A DNA stretch of 64,000 bases from contig CAVQVO010000002.1 of assembly GCA_963717115.1 (NCBI GenBank), forward strand, positions 434,001 through 498,000. Direction: 5' to 3'. Position 1 is the stretch's first letter, and every line of letters begins with the position of its first letter. Positions 47,189-54,857 of the stretch are shown one piece after another. Position numbers and translations under genes: made by a program. The DNA comes from JBBQUN01 sp963717115 (lineage in GTDB: Bacteria; Actinomycetota; Acidimicrobiia; Acidimicrobiales; SZUA-35). Under the pieces are notes generated by a model. That model saw only the letters and a program-made list of their open reading frames with translations. It had not been told where the DNA came from and made no database searches.

Positions 47189-48184
47189 CTAGTTCTGGTT
47201 CTGCCCGTCGAAGATCCGACTGACCGAGGTGTCTTCGAACACCGCTCGGATGGCGTCGCCGAGCAGCGGCGCCACCGAGAGGATCTCGAGCTTGTCGAAC
47301 TGCTTCTCGGGCGGCATGGGCAGGGTGTCGGTCACGACCACCCGATCGAGCACGGAGTTCTTCAGCCGGTCGATCGCCGGGCCCGAGAACACCCCATGGG
47401 TCGCCGCAGCAGTCACGCTGCGGGCTCCGCGCTCGGTGAGGAGCTCGGCAGCGGAACAGATGGTGCCGGCGGTGTCGATCATGTCGTCGATCAGCACGCA
47501 GTCACGGCCCTCGACCTCACCGACGATGTCCTTCGCCTCGACCGCGTTCTTCATGCCCTTGAGGCGACGCTTGTGCACGATGGCCAGGTCGGCATGCAAC
47601 TGCTGGGCATAGCGTTCCGCCACCTTCACCCGGCCGGCATCGGGAGAGACCACCACCAGGTTGTCACCGTAGGACCGGAGATGGTCGACCAGCACCGGCA
47701 TCGCCGTGAGGTGATCGACCGGGCCGTTGAAGAACCCCTGGATCTGGCCGCTGTGCAGGTCGATCGAGACCAGGCGGGACGCACCGGCGGCCGCGAAGAG
47801 ATCGGCGATGAGTCGGGCCGTGATCGGCTCACGACCCTCGGACTTGCGGTCCTGGCGGGCGTATCCGTAGAAGGGCATCACGGCGGTGATGCGCTTGGCC
47901 GACGCCCGACGGGCCGCATCGACCATGATCAGGTGTTCGAAGATGGCGTCGTTGATCGACTGTCCGTCGAGTGCGCCGTGACTCTGCATGATGAAGACGT
48001 CGGAGCCCCGGACCGATTCGGAGAACCGGCAGTGGGTCTCGGTGTTGGCGAACTGGCTCAGATGGGCCTGGGTGACCGAGATCCCGAGGAACGAGGCGAC
48101 GGCGTCGGCCAACTCGGCATTGTGCCGCCCGGCGAACAGGTGCAGGGTCTTGGTCGTGACGGCTTCCATGATGGCGGGCTCCAC
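47189..48184 (-). CDS. prs: ribose-phosphate pyrophosphokinase
   Basis: 331 residues, class I PRPP synthase making phosphoribosyl pyrophosphate from ribose 5-phosphate and ATP for nucleotide, His and Trp synthesis. Motifs: FIMQSHGALDGQSINDAIFE, MPFYGYARQDRKSEGREPI, VSIDLHSGQIQGFF, VVVSPDAGRVKVAERYA and the PRPP loop CVLIDDMIDTAGTI. ATG 48184 or, five codons later, 48169. Adjacent to the glmU-like gene as in most actinobacteria. Confidence 0.97.
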   Translation of the reverse strand: MEPAIMEAVTTKTLHLFAGRHNAELADAVASFLGISVTQAHLSQFANTETHCRFSESVRGSDVFIMQSHGALDGQSINDAIFEHLIMVDAARRASAKRITAVMPFYGYARQDRKSEGREPITARLIADLFAAAGASRLVSIDLHSGQIQGFFNGPVDHLTAMPVLVDHLRSYGDNLVVVSPDAGRVKVAERYAQQLHADLAIVHKRRLKGMKNAVEAKDIVGEVEGRDCVLIDDMIDTAGTICSAAELLTERGARSVTAAATHGVFSGPAIDRLKNSVLDRVVVTDTLPMPPEKQFDKLEILSVAPLLGDAIRAVFEDTSVSRIFDGQNQN

Positions 48185-48268
48185 TCGGATCGCTCGGGAC
48201 GTGAGGGCGACGGCTGATCGACGGCAGTGATCGACGAACCGGCGCGGGCACGCCGAACGAGTCTGCCC

Positions 48269-49375
48269 TCAGTCATCCGCCTTGGCAGCATAGAACGGCC
48301 CGGTCACGGTGCCATCGACCAACTCCGATCCGGGCTCTACCACGGCGAATGGACCGACCATGCAGGACTCGCCGATGATGGCCAGGCGGGCCATCGTCTT
48401 CTCGATGACCGAGTGCCGCCCCACTCGGCAACGGTCGAGACGGGTGTCGGGCCCGATCTCGCAGCCATCACCGATGACGGTCTGGCCCTGCAGGATCGTG
48501 CCCGGGAACAGCGTCACGTCGACCCCGAGGGAGACGGTGGCGTCGATGTAGGTGCGTTCGGGGTCGATCATCGTGACTCCGCGATCGAGCCAGGCGAGGT
48601 TGGTGCGACGACGCAGGGCCGCCTCGGCCTCGGCCAGCTCTCGACGCGAGTTCACCGGCGACAGGCTCGGGCGCCGCTCGACGAGGGCCGTCGAAACCGG
48701 ATGCCCGCTCTCGGCCAGGACGGCGAGCACCTCGTGCAGGTTCTGGCGACCGTGCGGACCGACGAGCGGGGTGCGACGGACCGCAGGGGCGAGAAGCCCC
48801 TGCGACACGCAATAGACACCGACCACCGCCTCGTGTCCGGCCAGTCGGTCGCCTCCGGGAGCGGCGGGCAGCAGGTCCGCCGCTTCGGTGAGGCCCACGG
48901 GCCGTCCGTGCCGATCACGCCGCACGACGAGCTCGTCGGACGGACCGGCGGGAACGGTGAGTGCGGTACAGGCCGCACCGCTGTTGCGGTGGATCTCGAG
49001 GAGCCGCGTCAGATCGGCGGGGTCGATCAGGGGGAGATCGGCCGGGACGATGAGCAGATCGCCGTCGTCGAGGAAGTCGTCGAACCCGCTGAGCCCGACC
49101 AGCGCGGCGTCGGCACTGCCGCGATCGTGTCGCTGCTCGACGAACGACACCGAGAACGGCGTCGTCTCCTCGTGCATCCGCTTCACGACCCGATCGCCGC
49201 CGGCTCCGGTGACGACGACGCCGGACTCGACCCCGACCGACCCCAGCGCCTCGAGTACGTAGGCCATCATCGGGCGTCCGCAGAGGACGTGGATCGACTT
49301 CGGCCGCTCGGACCGCATGTCGACACCCGTCGCCGTCGCGATGATCAATCCCGCCAACCCACGGTCGTTCATCAT
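48269..49375 (-). CDS. shortened GlmU-like nucleotidyltransferase with truncated left-handed beta-helix
   Basis: 368 residues, where bifunctional GlmU has about 450-490. An N-terminal nucleotidyltransferase domain (1-240) is followed by only four or five hexapeptide turns ending VGPFAVVEPGSELVDGTVTG. The nucleotide loop that should read L-A-A-G-x-G-T-R-M reads IIATATGVDM; the Q-x-G-T-G-H-A region reads EQRHDRGSADAA; Y-G-D-x-P-L reads VPADLPLI. The acetyltransferase half with its catalytic His and CoA site is absent, and only 84 bases separate the stop from prs, so there is no room for a shifted remainder. It sits at the normal glmU locus. Function uncertain. Confidence 0.87.
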   Translation of the reverse strand: MMNDRGLAGLIIATATGVDMRSERPKSIHVLCGRPMMAYVLEALGSVGVESGVVVTGAGGDRVVKRMHEETTPFSVSFVEQRHDRGSADAALVGLSGFDDFLDDGDLLIVPADLPLIDPADLTRLLEIHRNSGAACTALTVPAGPSDELVVRRDRHGRPVGLTEAADLLPAAPGGDRLAGHEAVVGVYCVSQGLLAPAVRRTPLVGPHGRQNLHEVLAVLAESGHPVSTALVERRPSLSPVNSRRELAEAEAALRRRTNLAWLDRGVTMIDPERTYIDATVSLGVDVTLFPGTILQGQTVIGDGCEIGPDTRLDRCRVGRHSVIEKTMARLAIIGESCMVGPFAVVEPGSELVDGTVTGPFYAAKADD

Positions 49376-49443
49376 TCCCCCTGTCTACTCCATCCCCCGT
49401 CGCAACCGACGGAGCGGCCGGCCCCACGGGGTGGGTGACACGG

Positions 49444-49516
49444 CTCCCGGGGCAGGATTCGAACCTGCAACGGCTGGATTCAAAGTCCAGTGTTCTACCA
49501 GTTGAACTACCCGGGA
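49444..49516 (-). tRNA. tRNA-Gln (anticodon UUG)
   Basis: Complete cloverleaf on the minus strand: acceptor stem TCCCGGG/CCCGGGA, D stem GTTC/GAAC, anticodon stem CTGGA/TCCAG with loop CTTTGAA (anticodon TTG), T stem GCAGG/CCTGC with TTCGAAT loop, discriminator G. The 3' CCA is not encoded (CCG follows). Confidence 0.97.
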
Positions 49517-49573
49517 ACGATGCGGTGGCACCGAGCGGTCACGGTATCGGGATTGGGAACGTCGGCCCACGAG

Positions 49574-49601
49574 TTGGGAACCCAGAGGTCGCCGCTAGCA
49601 T
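49574..49601 (+). promoter_or_regulatory. candidate promoter of bS22 gene
   Basis: TTGGGA (49574-49579), 16-base spacer, TAGCAT (49596-49601, actinobacterial TANNNT -10). The ATG follows ten bases later, predicting a very short or leaderless mRNA. It overlaps the presumed promoter region of the divergent tRNA-Gln. Confidence 0.4.
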
Positions 49602-49611
49602 CGGCCACCTC

Positions 49612-49710
49612 ATGGGATCGCTCATCAAGAAACGCCGCAAGCGCATGCGCAAGAAGAAGCACCGCAAGCTTTTGAAGCGCACTCGCGTTCAGCGTCGCAA
49701 CAAGAAGTAA
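49612..49710 (+). CDS. small ribosomal protein bS22 (AURKAIP1/COX24-domain protein)
   Basis: A 32-residue, extremely basic peptide starting MGSLIKKRRKRMRKKKHRK. It matches, as I recall it, the mycobacterial ribosomal protein bS22 (MGSVIKKRRKRM...) and the AURKAIP1/COX24 domain. Codons are strongly biased (mostly AAG, CGC), and TAA, the stop typical of highly expressed genes, is used. It lies alone between tRNA-Gln and ispE with its own candidate promoter and downstream hairpins. Confidence 0.9.
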   Translation: MGSLIKKRRKRMRKKKHRKLLKRTRVQRRNKK

Positions 49711-49716
49711 CACCAC

Positions 49717-49746
49717 CCAGACGTCTCGACGGATCGCCACGTCTGG
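49717..49746 (+). terminator. hairpin after bS22
   Basis: CCAGACG (49717-49723) and CGTCTGG (49740-49746), seven to eight pairs, starting seven bases after the TAA. Probable terminator. Confidence 0.48.
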
Positions 49747-49765
49747 CGGTCCGCCCGAAACCGAC

Positions 49766-50506
49766 TCAAGACCACCCCGCCGGGGTGGTCTTGGCGATTC
49801 TCCGGCCCGGTCCGGGGTGAGCGCCCTCGACGAACCAACTGGAACCACTGCCCGCGAGTGTCGGACGCCGACCGGTCTCGGCGGCGAACTCGTCTCGCCA
49901 CCGGGCGAGTTCGGGGACGACGGCCAGAGCGGCCGGCTCGAGGTCGTTCGGCGACTCGGGATTGGTCGGGCCCCCCAACTCGTCCCAGGCTCGATACACC
50001 GCCGGCGTCGAGCAGGCGAGCGGCGGCGTGATGAGCGTGACGGTCCGCGGCACGAACGGCAACGGCTCGACGATCTCACCGATGCCGCGCACCCGGGCCC
50101 GGCCACCGACGAGACAGAACGCGATGTCGGCGCCGATGCGGGCGGCCGCTCCGAGGTCGTCGAATCCGGCCCATCGCAGGATGGCCGCCGCGTCGGCCGA
50201 CCCCCCGCCGAGCCCGGCTCGAGACGGGATGCGCTTGTCGATGCGGACATGGGCCGTCCGGTTCGCCAGGCGGAGGGCCCGAACGACCAGGTTGTCGTCG
50301 CCGAGCGGCACGTCGTCACCGGCACCGACCAGGTCGATGCCGGACCCGCCCTCGGTGATGACCAGTCGATCGCCGAAGTCGAGGGTCACCATCTCGGCGT
50401 CGATGCGGTGCAGTCCATCGGAACGTACGCCGGTCACCCGCAGCGACAGCGTCAGTTTCGCCGGTGCCATCACGACGATCGACGGAGGAGGGGGCGCGTC
50501 GCTCAC
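49766..50506 (-). CDS. ispE: 4-diphosphocytidyl-2-C-methyl-D-erythritol kinase (short form)
   Basis: 246 residues, a GHMP kinase of the MEP isoprenoid pathway. APAKLTLSLRVTGVRSDGLHRID at the N terminus retains the catalytic Lys but has Thr where the family has Asn. The ATP loop PSRAGLGGGSADAAA and GADIAFCLVGG (catalytic Asp) are intact, and LAGSGSSWFVEG is the C-terminal GHMP motif. It is 30-60 residues shorter than usual. GTG 50506 with GGGTGAGGG upstream follows the rsmA stop by five bases; ATG 50470 would give a still shorter form. Confidence 0.92.
   Translation of the reverse strand: MSDAPPPPSIVVMAPAKLTLSLRVTGVRSDGLHRIDAEMVTLDFGDRLVITEGGSGIDLVGAGDDVPLGDDNLVVRALRLANRTAHVRIDKRIPSRAGLGGGSADAAAILRWAGFDDLGAAARIGADIAFCLVGGRARVRGIGEIVEPLPFVPRTVTLITPPLACSTPAVYRAWDELGGPTNPESPNDLEPAALAVVPELARWRDEFAAETGRRPTLAGSGSSWFVEGAHPGPGRRIAKTTPAGWS
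49767..49793. terminator. strong bidirectional hairpin overlapping the 3' end of ispE
   Basis: Perfect 12-pair stem CAAGACCACCCC / GGGGTGGTCTTG with a 3-base loop, the strongest hairpin in the window. On the minus strand it encodes the last ispE codons (K-T-T-P-A-G-W-S) and the TGA. It can stop transcripts of both bS22 (+) and the metG-ispE operon (-). Confidence 0.55.
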
Positions 50507-50511
50507 GGCCC

Positions 50512-51354
50512 TCACCCTACTGGCGCGTCCCCCGGCACCGAGTCGGGGCGACTTCGAGCCAGTGCGGCCCACTGCTCGAGGGTGAGCTCCTCGGGCCGGG
50601 CCGTCGGTTCGATCCCGGCCTCGGCGATGCGATCGGCGTCGAGCACGCCTGCCAGGCTGCGACGCAGCATCTTGCGACGCTGGCCGAATCCGGTACGGAC
50701 GAGCGTCGAGAAGCGATCGAAATCGGCATCGACGGTCGGACCCGCAGCCCGGTCGATGCGGACCAACACCGACTCGACCTTCGGCTGGGGCAGGAACAGC
50801 TGCGGCGGCACCTGGCCGACGACCGACGCCGTACCCCAGTAGGCGACGATGGCTGACGGGATGCCACAACCCTTGTCGCCCGGCCGTGCGGCCAGGCGCT
50901 CCCCCACCTCGCGCTGCACCATGACGACCCACCGGCGCAGTTGGGGTTGGGCGACCAACAGATCGAGGATCAGGGGAGTCGCCACGTTGTAGGGCAGGTT
51001 GGCCACGACCGACCAGACCTGATCGCCGAGCTCGTCGTCCCAATCGAGCGTCATCGCGTCGGCGTGGCGGATCTCGACGGACCGGCCGGCAACGACCTCG
51101 CGCAGCACCGGGATGAGGTATCGGTCGATCTCGACCGCCAGGACCTGGGCCCCGGAGTCGGCCAGGCCGAGCGTCAGCGAACCGAGACCGGGTCCGATCT
51201 CGACGACATGGTCGCCGGGACCGACACCGGCCAAGCGCACGATCTTGTCGACCATGGCGGCATCACACAGGAAGTTCTGCCCGAGGGCACGGCTCGGCGA
51301 GAGGCCGTGCTGCTCGAGCAGCTCCCGGATCCGGGTCCGGGTGAGATGGGCCAT
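50512..51354 (-). CDS. rsmA: 16S rRNA dimethyladenosine transferase
   Basis: 280 residues, KsgA family, dimethylating two adjacent adenines at the 3' end of 16S rRNA. ALGQNFLCDAAMVDKIV, the SAM motif VVEIGPGLGSLTLGL, AVEIDRYLIPVL, the active-site ANLPYNVATPL and MVQREVGERLAARPG are present. It lies between rpf and ispE as in mycobacteria, nine bases after the rpf stop. Confidence 0.97.
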   Translation of the reverse strand: MAHLTRTRIRELLEQHGLSPSRALGQNFLCDAAMVDKIVRLAGVGPGDHVVEIGPGLGSLTLGLADSGAQVLAVEIDRYLIPVLREVVAGRSVEIRHADAMTLDWDDELGDQVWSVVANLPYNVATPLILDLLVAQPQLRRWVVMVQREVGERLAARPGDKGCGIPSAIVAYWGTASVVGQVPPQLFLPQPKVESVLVRIDRAAGPTVDADFDRFSTLVRTGFGQRRKMLRRSLAGVLDADRIAEAGIEPTARPEELTLEQWAALARSRPDSVPGDAPVG

Positions 51355-51363
51355 CGGGGTCGG

Positions 51364-52362
51364 TCAGCCGACCTCTCGGCTGCAGTGGGGCCACGGATCC
51401 CATCCCCGAAGCGTCCACAGATGGAGCGCCATCGCGTCCTGCGCGGCGGGTCCGGCCTCACTCGGCGGGACGTCGACCAGATCGGTTCGACCGGCGGACC
51501 GGGCCGTGGCATTCCACGTCGCCTGACCGAACTGATAGGCGCCGTGATAGAGCCCGTTCCCACTCACGATCGTGTAGTCGCCGAACGACTCGCACTGGCG
51601 AAGGGCCTCCCACTGGGCGGCGGTCGGCGCCGATGCCGAGGGATCGCCGTCGGCAGCGGCCACGGCCACCGTGGGACCGGGGCTCGGGGCGGCTGCGGTC
51701 GTCGGCACCGCCGTGGTCGGCGCCGCCGTGGTCGGTGCGGCCGTGTTCGGAGCCGCCGTGGATGGAGGCGACGTGGCGGGTGCGGCGGTGGTCGGGGCCG
51801 CCGTCGAGGGCGTGCCGACGGAGCTGTCGTCGAGGCTCGAGTCGCTCGAGGCTGCGGCGTTCGACGTCTCGAGGGCCGATCCGCTGGCCGGCACCGCCGA
51901 CCTCGAACTCGGTGCCGGCGACGTCGATCCCGCCGAACGTGACGGCGGAGGCCCGGCGGCGATGGCGGTCGACGAGAAGATCAGCACCGAGCTGCTCGTG
52001 ACGGCGACGGAGTCGCCGTCGGCGTGGTGTTCGTCGATCGACGACGCATCGGCGCCACCCTCGAACAGTCCGGTCCCGTCGACCTCGTCGAGCAGCGATC
52101 CCGCCGACGCCGTGGAGGGCGTGCCCTCGGACTCATCGGGGGTCGCGGCGGAACCGACGGCGGTCGAGGCGTTCGAGGCGTCGACGGTGACCGACGATCC
52201 TGATCCGAACCACAGGACCGGGATCGCCACGAGGGTCGCCAACCCGCACAACACCAGGCCCATCGGGCTGATCGACGATGAGGGTCGTCGACTGGAGGAG
52301 GAGGGAGACGCGGGAGCAGTGGGTCTGCTACGCACGGAGTCGCAACCTAGAACGACTGTCAT
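51364..52362 (-). CDS. resuscitation-promoting-factor-like muralytic protein
   Basis: 332 residues. An N-terminal membrane anchor (MGLVLCGLATLVAIPVLWFG) is followed by about 190 residues of Ser/Thr/Ala/Pro linker and a C-terminal Rpf transglycosylase domain (about 250-332) with WEALRQCESFGDYTIV (catalytic Glu), YHGAYQFGQATWNA and Cys in WPHCS pairing with the QCES Cys. It cleaves peptidoglycan glycan strands and aids growth resumption. Same place as rpfB in M. tuberculosis, but without the DUF348 and G5 domains of RpfB. The start may be GTG 52335. Confidence 0.88.
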   Translation of the reverse strand: MTVVLGCDSVRSRPTAPASPSSSSRRPSSSISPMGLVLCGLATLVAIPVLWFGSGSSVTVDASNASTAVGSAATPDESEGTPSTASAGSLLDEVDGTGLFEGGADASSIDEHHADGDSVAVTSSSVLIFSSTAIAAGPPPSRSAGSTSPAPSSRSAVPASGSALETSNAAASSDSSLDDSSVGTPSTAAPTTAAPATSPPSTAAPNTAAPTTAAPTTAVPTTAAAPSPGPTVAVAAADGDPSASAPTAAQWEALRQCESFGDYTIVSGNGLYHGAYQFGQATWNATARSAGRTDLVDVPPSEAGPAAQDAMALHLWTLRGWDPWPHCSREVG

Positions 52363-52393
52363 GAAACCGCAACACCTTACGGTGTCCGGTCGG

Positions 52394-53197
52394 TCACACT
52401 CCGTAGAGCTTGCCGGCGTTTTCCCACGTCATCCGGGCCATCTCGGCCGGCAAGATTTCCTTCACCAAAGCAAGTTCTTTTCCGACGAGGGAGACCAGGG
52501 CCGGCCGGTTGGGTTGACCGCGGTGCGGAACCGGAGTCAGGAAGGGCGAGTCGGTTTCGACCAGGATCGACGTCAGCGGGGTGATCCGCGCCGCCTCGCG
52601 GAGGTCGCCGGCGCTGGGAAAGGTGACGATCCCGCTGAACGACACGAACGTGTCTCGCTCGAGCGCCCGCTCGGCCTCGGCCGGTCCGCCGGTGAAGCAG
52701 TGGAACACCGTCCGTGGTGGTACGCCCACGCTGTCGAGGATGTCGAAGGTGTCGTCCCACGCCTCACGGGAGTGGATGACCAGCGCCAGGTCGAGCCGGT
52801 GGGCCAACTCGATCTGCTGGGCGAACACCGCTCGCTGCACGTCTCGGGGCGAGTGGTCGTAGTGGTAGTCGAGGCCGCACTCGCCGACGGCGACGACCTT
52901 GTGCCGGGTGCTCGGGTCGTTCAGCAGGTCCTCGAGCCCATCGATGGTGTCGGTGGCGTCGTGGGGATGGACCCCGGCGGTGGCGAACACGCCGTCGTGG
53001 GCCATGGCGATGGCGATGGCCTGGCGGGAGTCCTCGACCGTGCAGCCCACCGTGAGCAGGCGGGTGACACCGCCCGCGGCGGCCTCGGCGATGACGTCGG
53101 CGGCCGGTCGCTTGGTGGTCGTGAGATGACAGTGGTTGTCGAACCACTGCTCACCGGTCGCCGACGTCATCCCGGCGTCGCTCACCGCGTCGTTCAC
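52394..53197 (-). CDS. tatD: TatD-family metal-dependent hydrolase/DNase
   Basis: 267 residues, TIM-barrel 3'-5' exonuclease-type metallohydrolase. FDNHCHLTT (metal His pair), AGVHPHDATD, AVGECGLDYHYD, VIHSREAWDD, FHCFTGG and LVETDSPFLTPVPHRG are complete. The GTG at 53197 is chosen for its 4-bp overlap with the metG stop; ATG 53170 lies right before the domain. Operon metG-tatD-rpf-rsmA-ispE. Confidence 0.95.
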   Translation of the reverse strand: MNDAVSDAGMTSATGEQWFDNHCHLTTTKRPAADVIAEAAAGGVTRLLTVGCTVEDSRQAIAIAMAHDGVFATAGVHPHDATDTIDGLEDLLNDPSTRHKVVAVGECGLDYHYDHSPRDVQRAVFAQQIELAHRLDLALVIHSREAWDDTFDILDSVGVPPRTVFHCFTGGPAEAERALERDTFVSFSGIVTFPSAGDLREAARITPLTSILVETDSPFLTPVPHRGQPNRPALVSLVGKELALVKEILPAEMARMTWENAGKLYGV

Positions 53198-54846
53198 GGC
53201 GTCGGGACCTCGCCCCGAGCGGCGAGTTCCTCGAGGTCGAGCTTGGTGAACAGGGGTTGGGGCTTGGCGATGGGGGTACCGGGCACGAGTTCGACCCGAC
53301 GCCAGCCGTCGGGGACGCCGAGGATGGCGTCGAGGCGGGCGGCGGTGAAGGGCAGGAACGGGGCGAACGCGACGCGAACCCCGTTGATGGCGGCGAGGGC
53401 GACGAACAGCTGGGTGAGTCCCCGCTCGGGATCGACCTTGACGACCTTCCACGGCTCATGGGCGTTCAGGTAGGTGTTGACGGCCTGGGCGGCGCCCATG
53501 GCATCGCGCAGCGCGGCACGGAGTTCGACGGCATCGAAGTGGTCGGCGGCGGTGACCAGCGCCGCGTCGATGGTGTCGAGCAGTTCCTGGTCGGCAGCTT
53601 CGAATGGCCCCGGTCGGGGCACGGCACCCTTGCCGTTCGCGTGGACCATCGAGAGCACCCGATTGACGAGATTGCCGTAGGTGGCCACCAGTTCCTCGTT
53701 GATCCGACGACCGATCTCCTCGACCGAGATCTCGGTGTCGGCCTGTTCCGGGAGCGCGGCGGCCAGGGCGAACCGGAGGGCATCGGGCTCGAAGAGCTCG
53801 AGCCCCTCTTCGATCGTGAGCCCGATCCCCCGACTCGCGGACGCCTTGCCCCCTTTGAACGTCACGTACTGATTCGCCGCCACGTTGTCGGGCAGGTGCA
53901 GATCGCCGTATCCCATCAGCTGGGCCGGCCAGAAGAGACAGTGGAAGGGGATGTTGTCCTTGCCGACGAAATAGACGTGCCGGGCCTCGTCGTTGTGCCA
54001 CCAGTGGCGCCACCGGTCGGGGTCGCCCTCGAGCGCCGCCCATTCCTTCGATGCCGACAGATAGCCGATCACGGCGTCGTACCACACGTAGATCCGCTTG
54101 CCGGGGCCGAGGTCGTCGACGGGCACCTCGACCCCCCAGTCGAGGTCGCGGGTGATCGCCCGATCCTGCAGGCCTTCCTCGGTCCACCCCAGCGCGAAAT
54201 TGAGCACGTGGGACCGCCAGCCCCGACGGCTCAGCAGGTACTCCCGCACGGCGTCGTTGAAGTCGGAATACCGGTAGTAGAAGTGCTCGGTTTCGCGAAG
54301 TTCGGGGGTGGCGCCGGTCATCTTCGACCGGGGATCGATCAGCTCGGTGGCGTCGAAGGTCTTGCCGCAGTTGTCGCACTGGTCGCCGCGAGCGTCGGGG
54401 TAGCCGCAGTTCGGGCAGGTGCCCTCGAGGTAGCGGTCCGGCAGGAAACGTTCGGCCTGCGGGTCGTAGAACTGCTCGGAGACCCGCCGGTCGATGTGAC
54501 CGTTCTCGAGCTGGCGGAGGAACATGTCCTGGGTGACCTCGGCATGGTGCGCCGTTCCCGTGGTGGTGTAGAGGTCCCACGACATCCCGAGCTGGTCCCA
54601 CTGGCGGCAGATCTCGCCGTGGTACCGATCGACGATCTCCTGCGGCGTCACGCCCTCGGCGTCGGCCCGGACGGTGATGGGCGTTCCGTGCACGTCGGAT
54701 CCCGACACCATCAACACCTCTTCGCCCCGCAACCGCTGATGACGGGCGTAGATGTCGGCAGGCAGATAGGCGCCGGACAGATGACCGAGGTGGCGCGAAC
54801 CCGATGCGTAGGGCCAGGCGACGGCAACGAGAATCGGTGTGGGCAT
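53194..54846 (-). CDS. metG: methionyl-tRNA synthetase
   Basis: 550 residues, class I. VAWPYASGSRHLGHLSGAY holds the HIGH motif as HLGH (19-22). A zinc knuckle has four Cys (CPNCGYPDARGDQCDNCG). YVWYDAVIGYLSASKEW is the Met/ATP pocket. The KMSKS loop reads KASAS (near residues 334-338), lacking the second Lys. An anticodon-binding domain follows, and there is no C-terminal tRNA-binding OB fold. First gene of the operon. Confidence 0.98.
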   Translation of the reverse strand: MPTPILVAVAWPYASGSRHLGHLSGAYLPADIYARHQRLRGEEVLMVSGSDVHGTPITVRADAEGVTPQEIVDRYHGEICRQWDQLGMSWDLYTTTGTAHHAEVTQDMFLRQLENGHIDRRVSEQFYDPQAERFLPDRYLEGTCPNCGYPDARGDQCDNCGKTFDATELIDPRSKMTGATPELRETEHFYYRYSDFNDAVREYLLSRRGWRSHVLNFALGWTEEGLQDRAITRDLDWGVEVPVDDLGPGKRIYVWYDAVIGYLSASKEWAALEGDPDRWRHWWHNDEARHVYFVGKDNIPFHCLFWPAQLMGYGDLHLPDNVAANQYVTFKGGKASASRGIGLTIEEGLELFEPDALRFALAAALPEQADTEISVEEIGRRINEELVATYGNLVNRVLSMVHANGKGAVPRPGPFEAADQELLDTIDAALVTAADHFDAVELRAALRDAMGAAQAVNTYLNAHEPWKVVKVDPERGLTQLFVALAAINGVRVAFAPFLPFTAARLDAILGVPDGWRRVELVPGTPIAKPQPLFTKLDLEELAARGEVPTP

Positions 54847-54857
54847 GGCTCCTGAGA

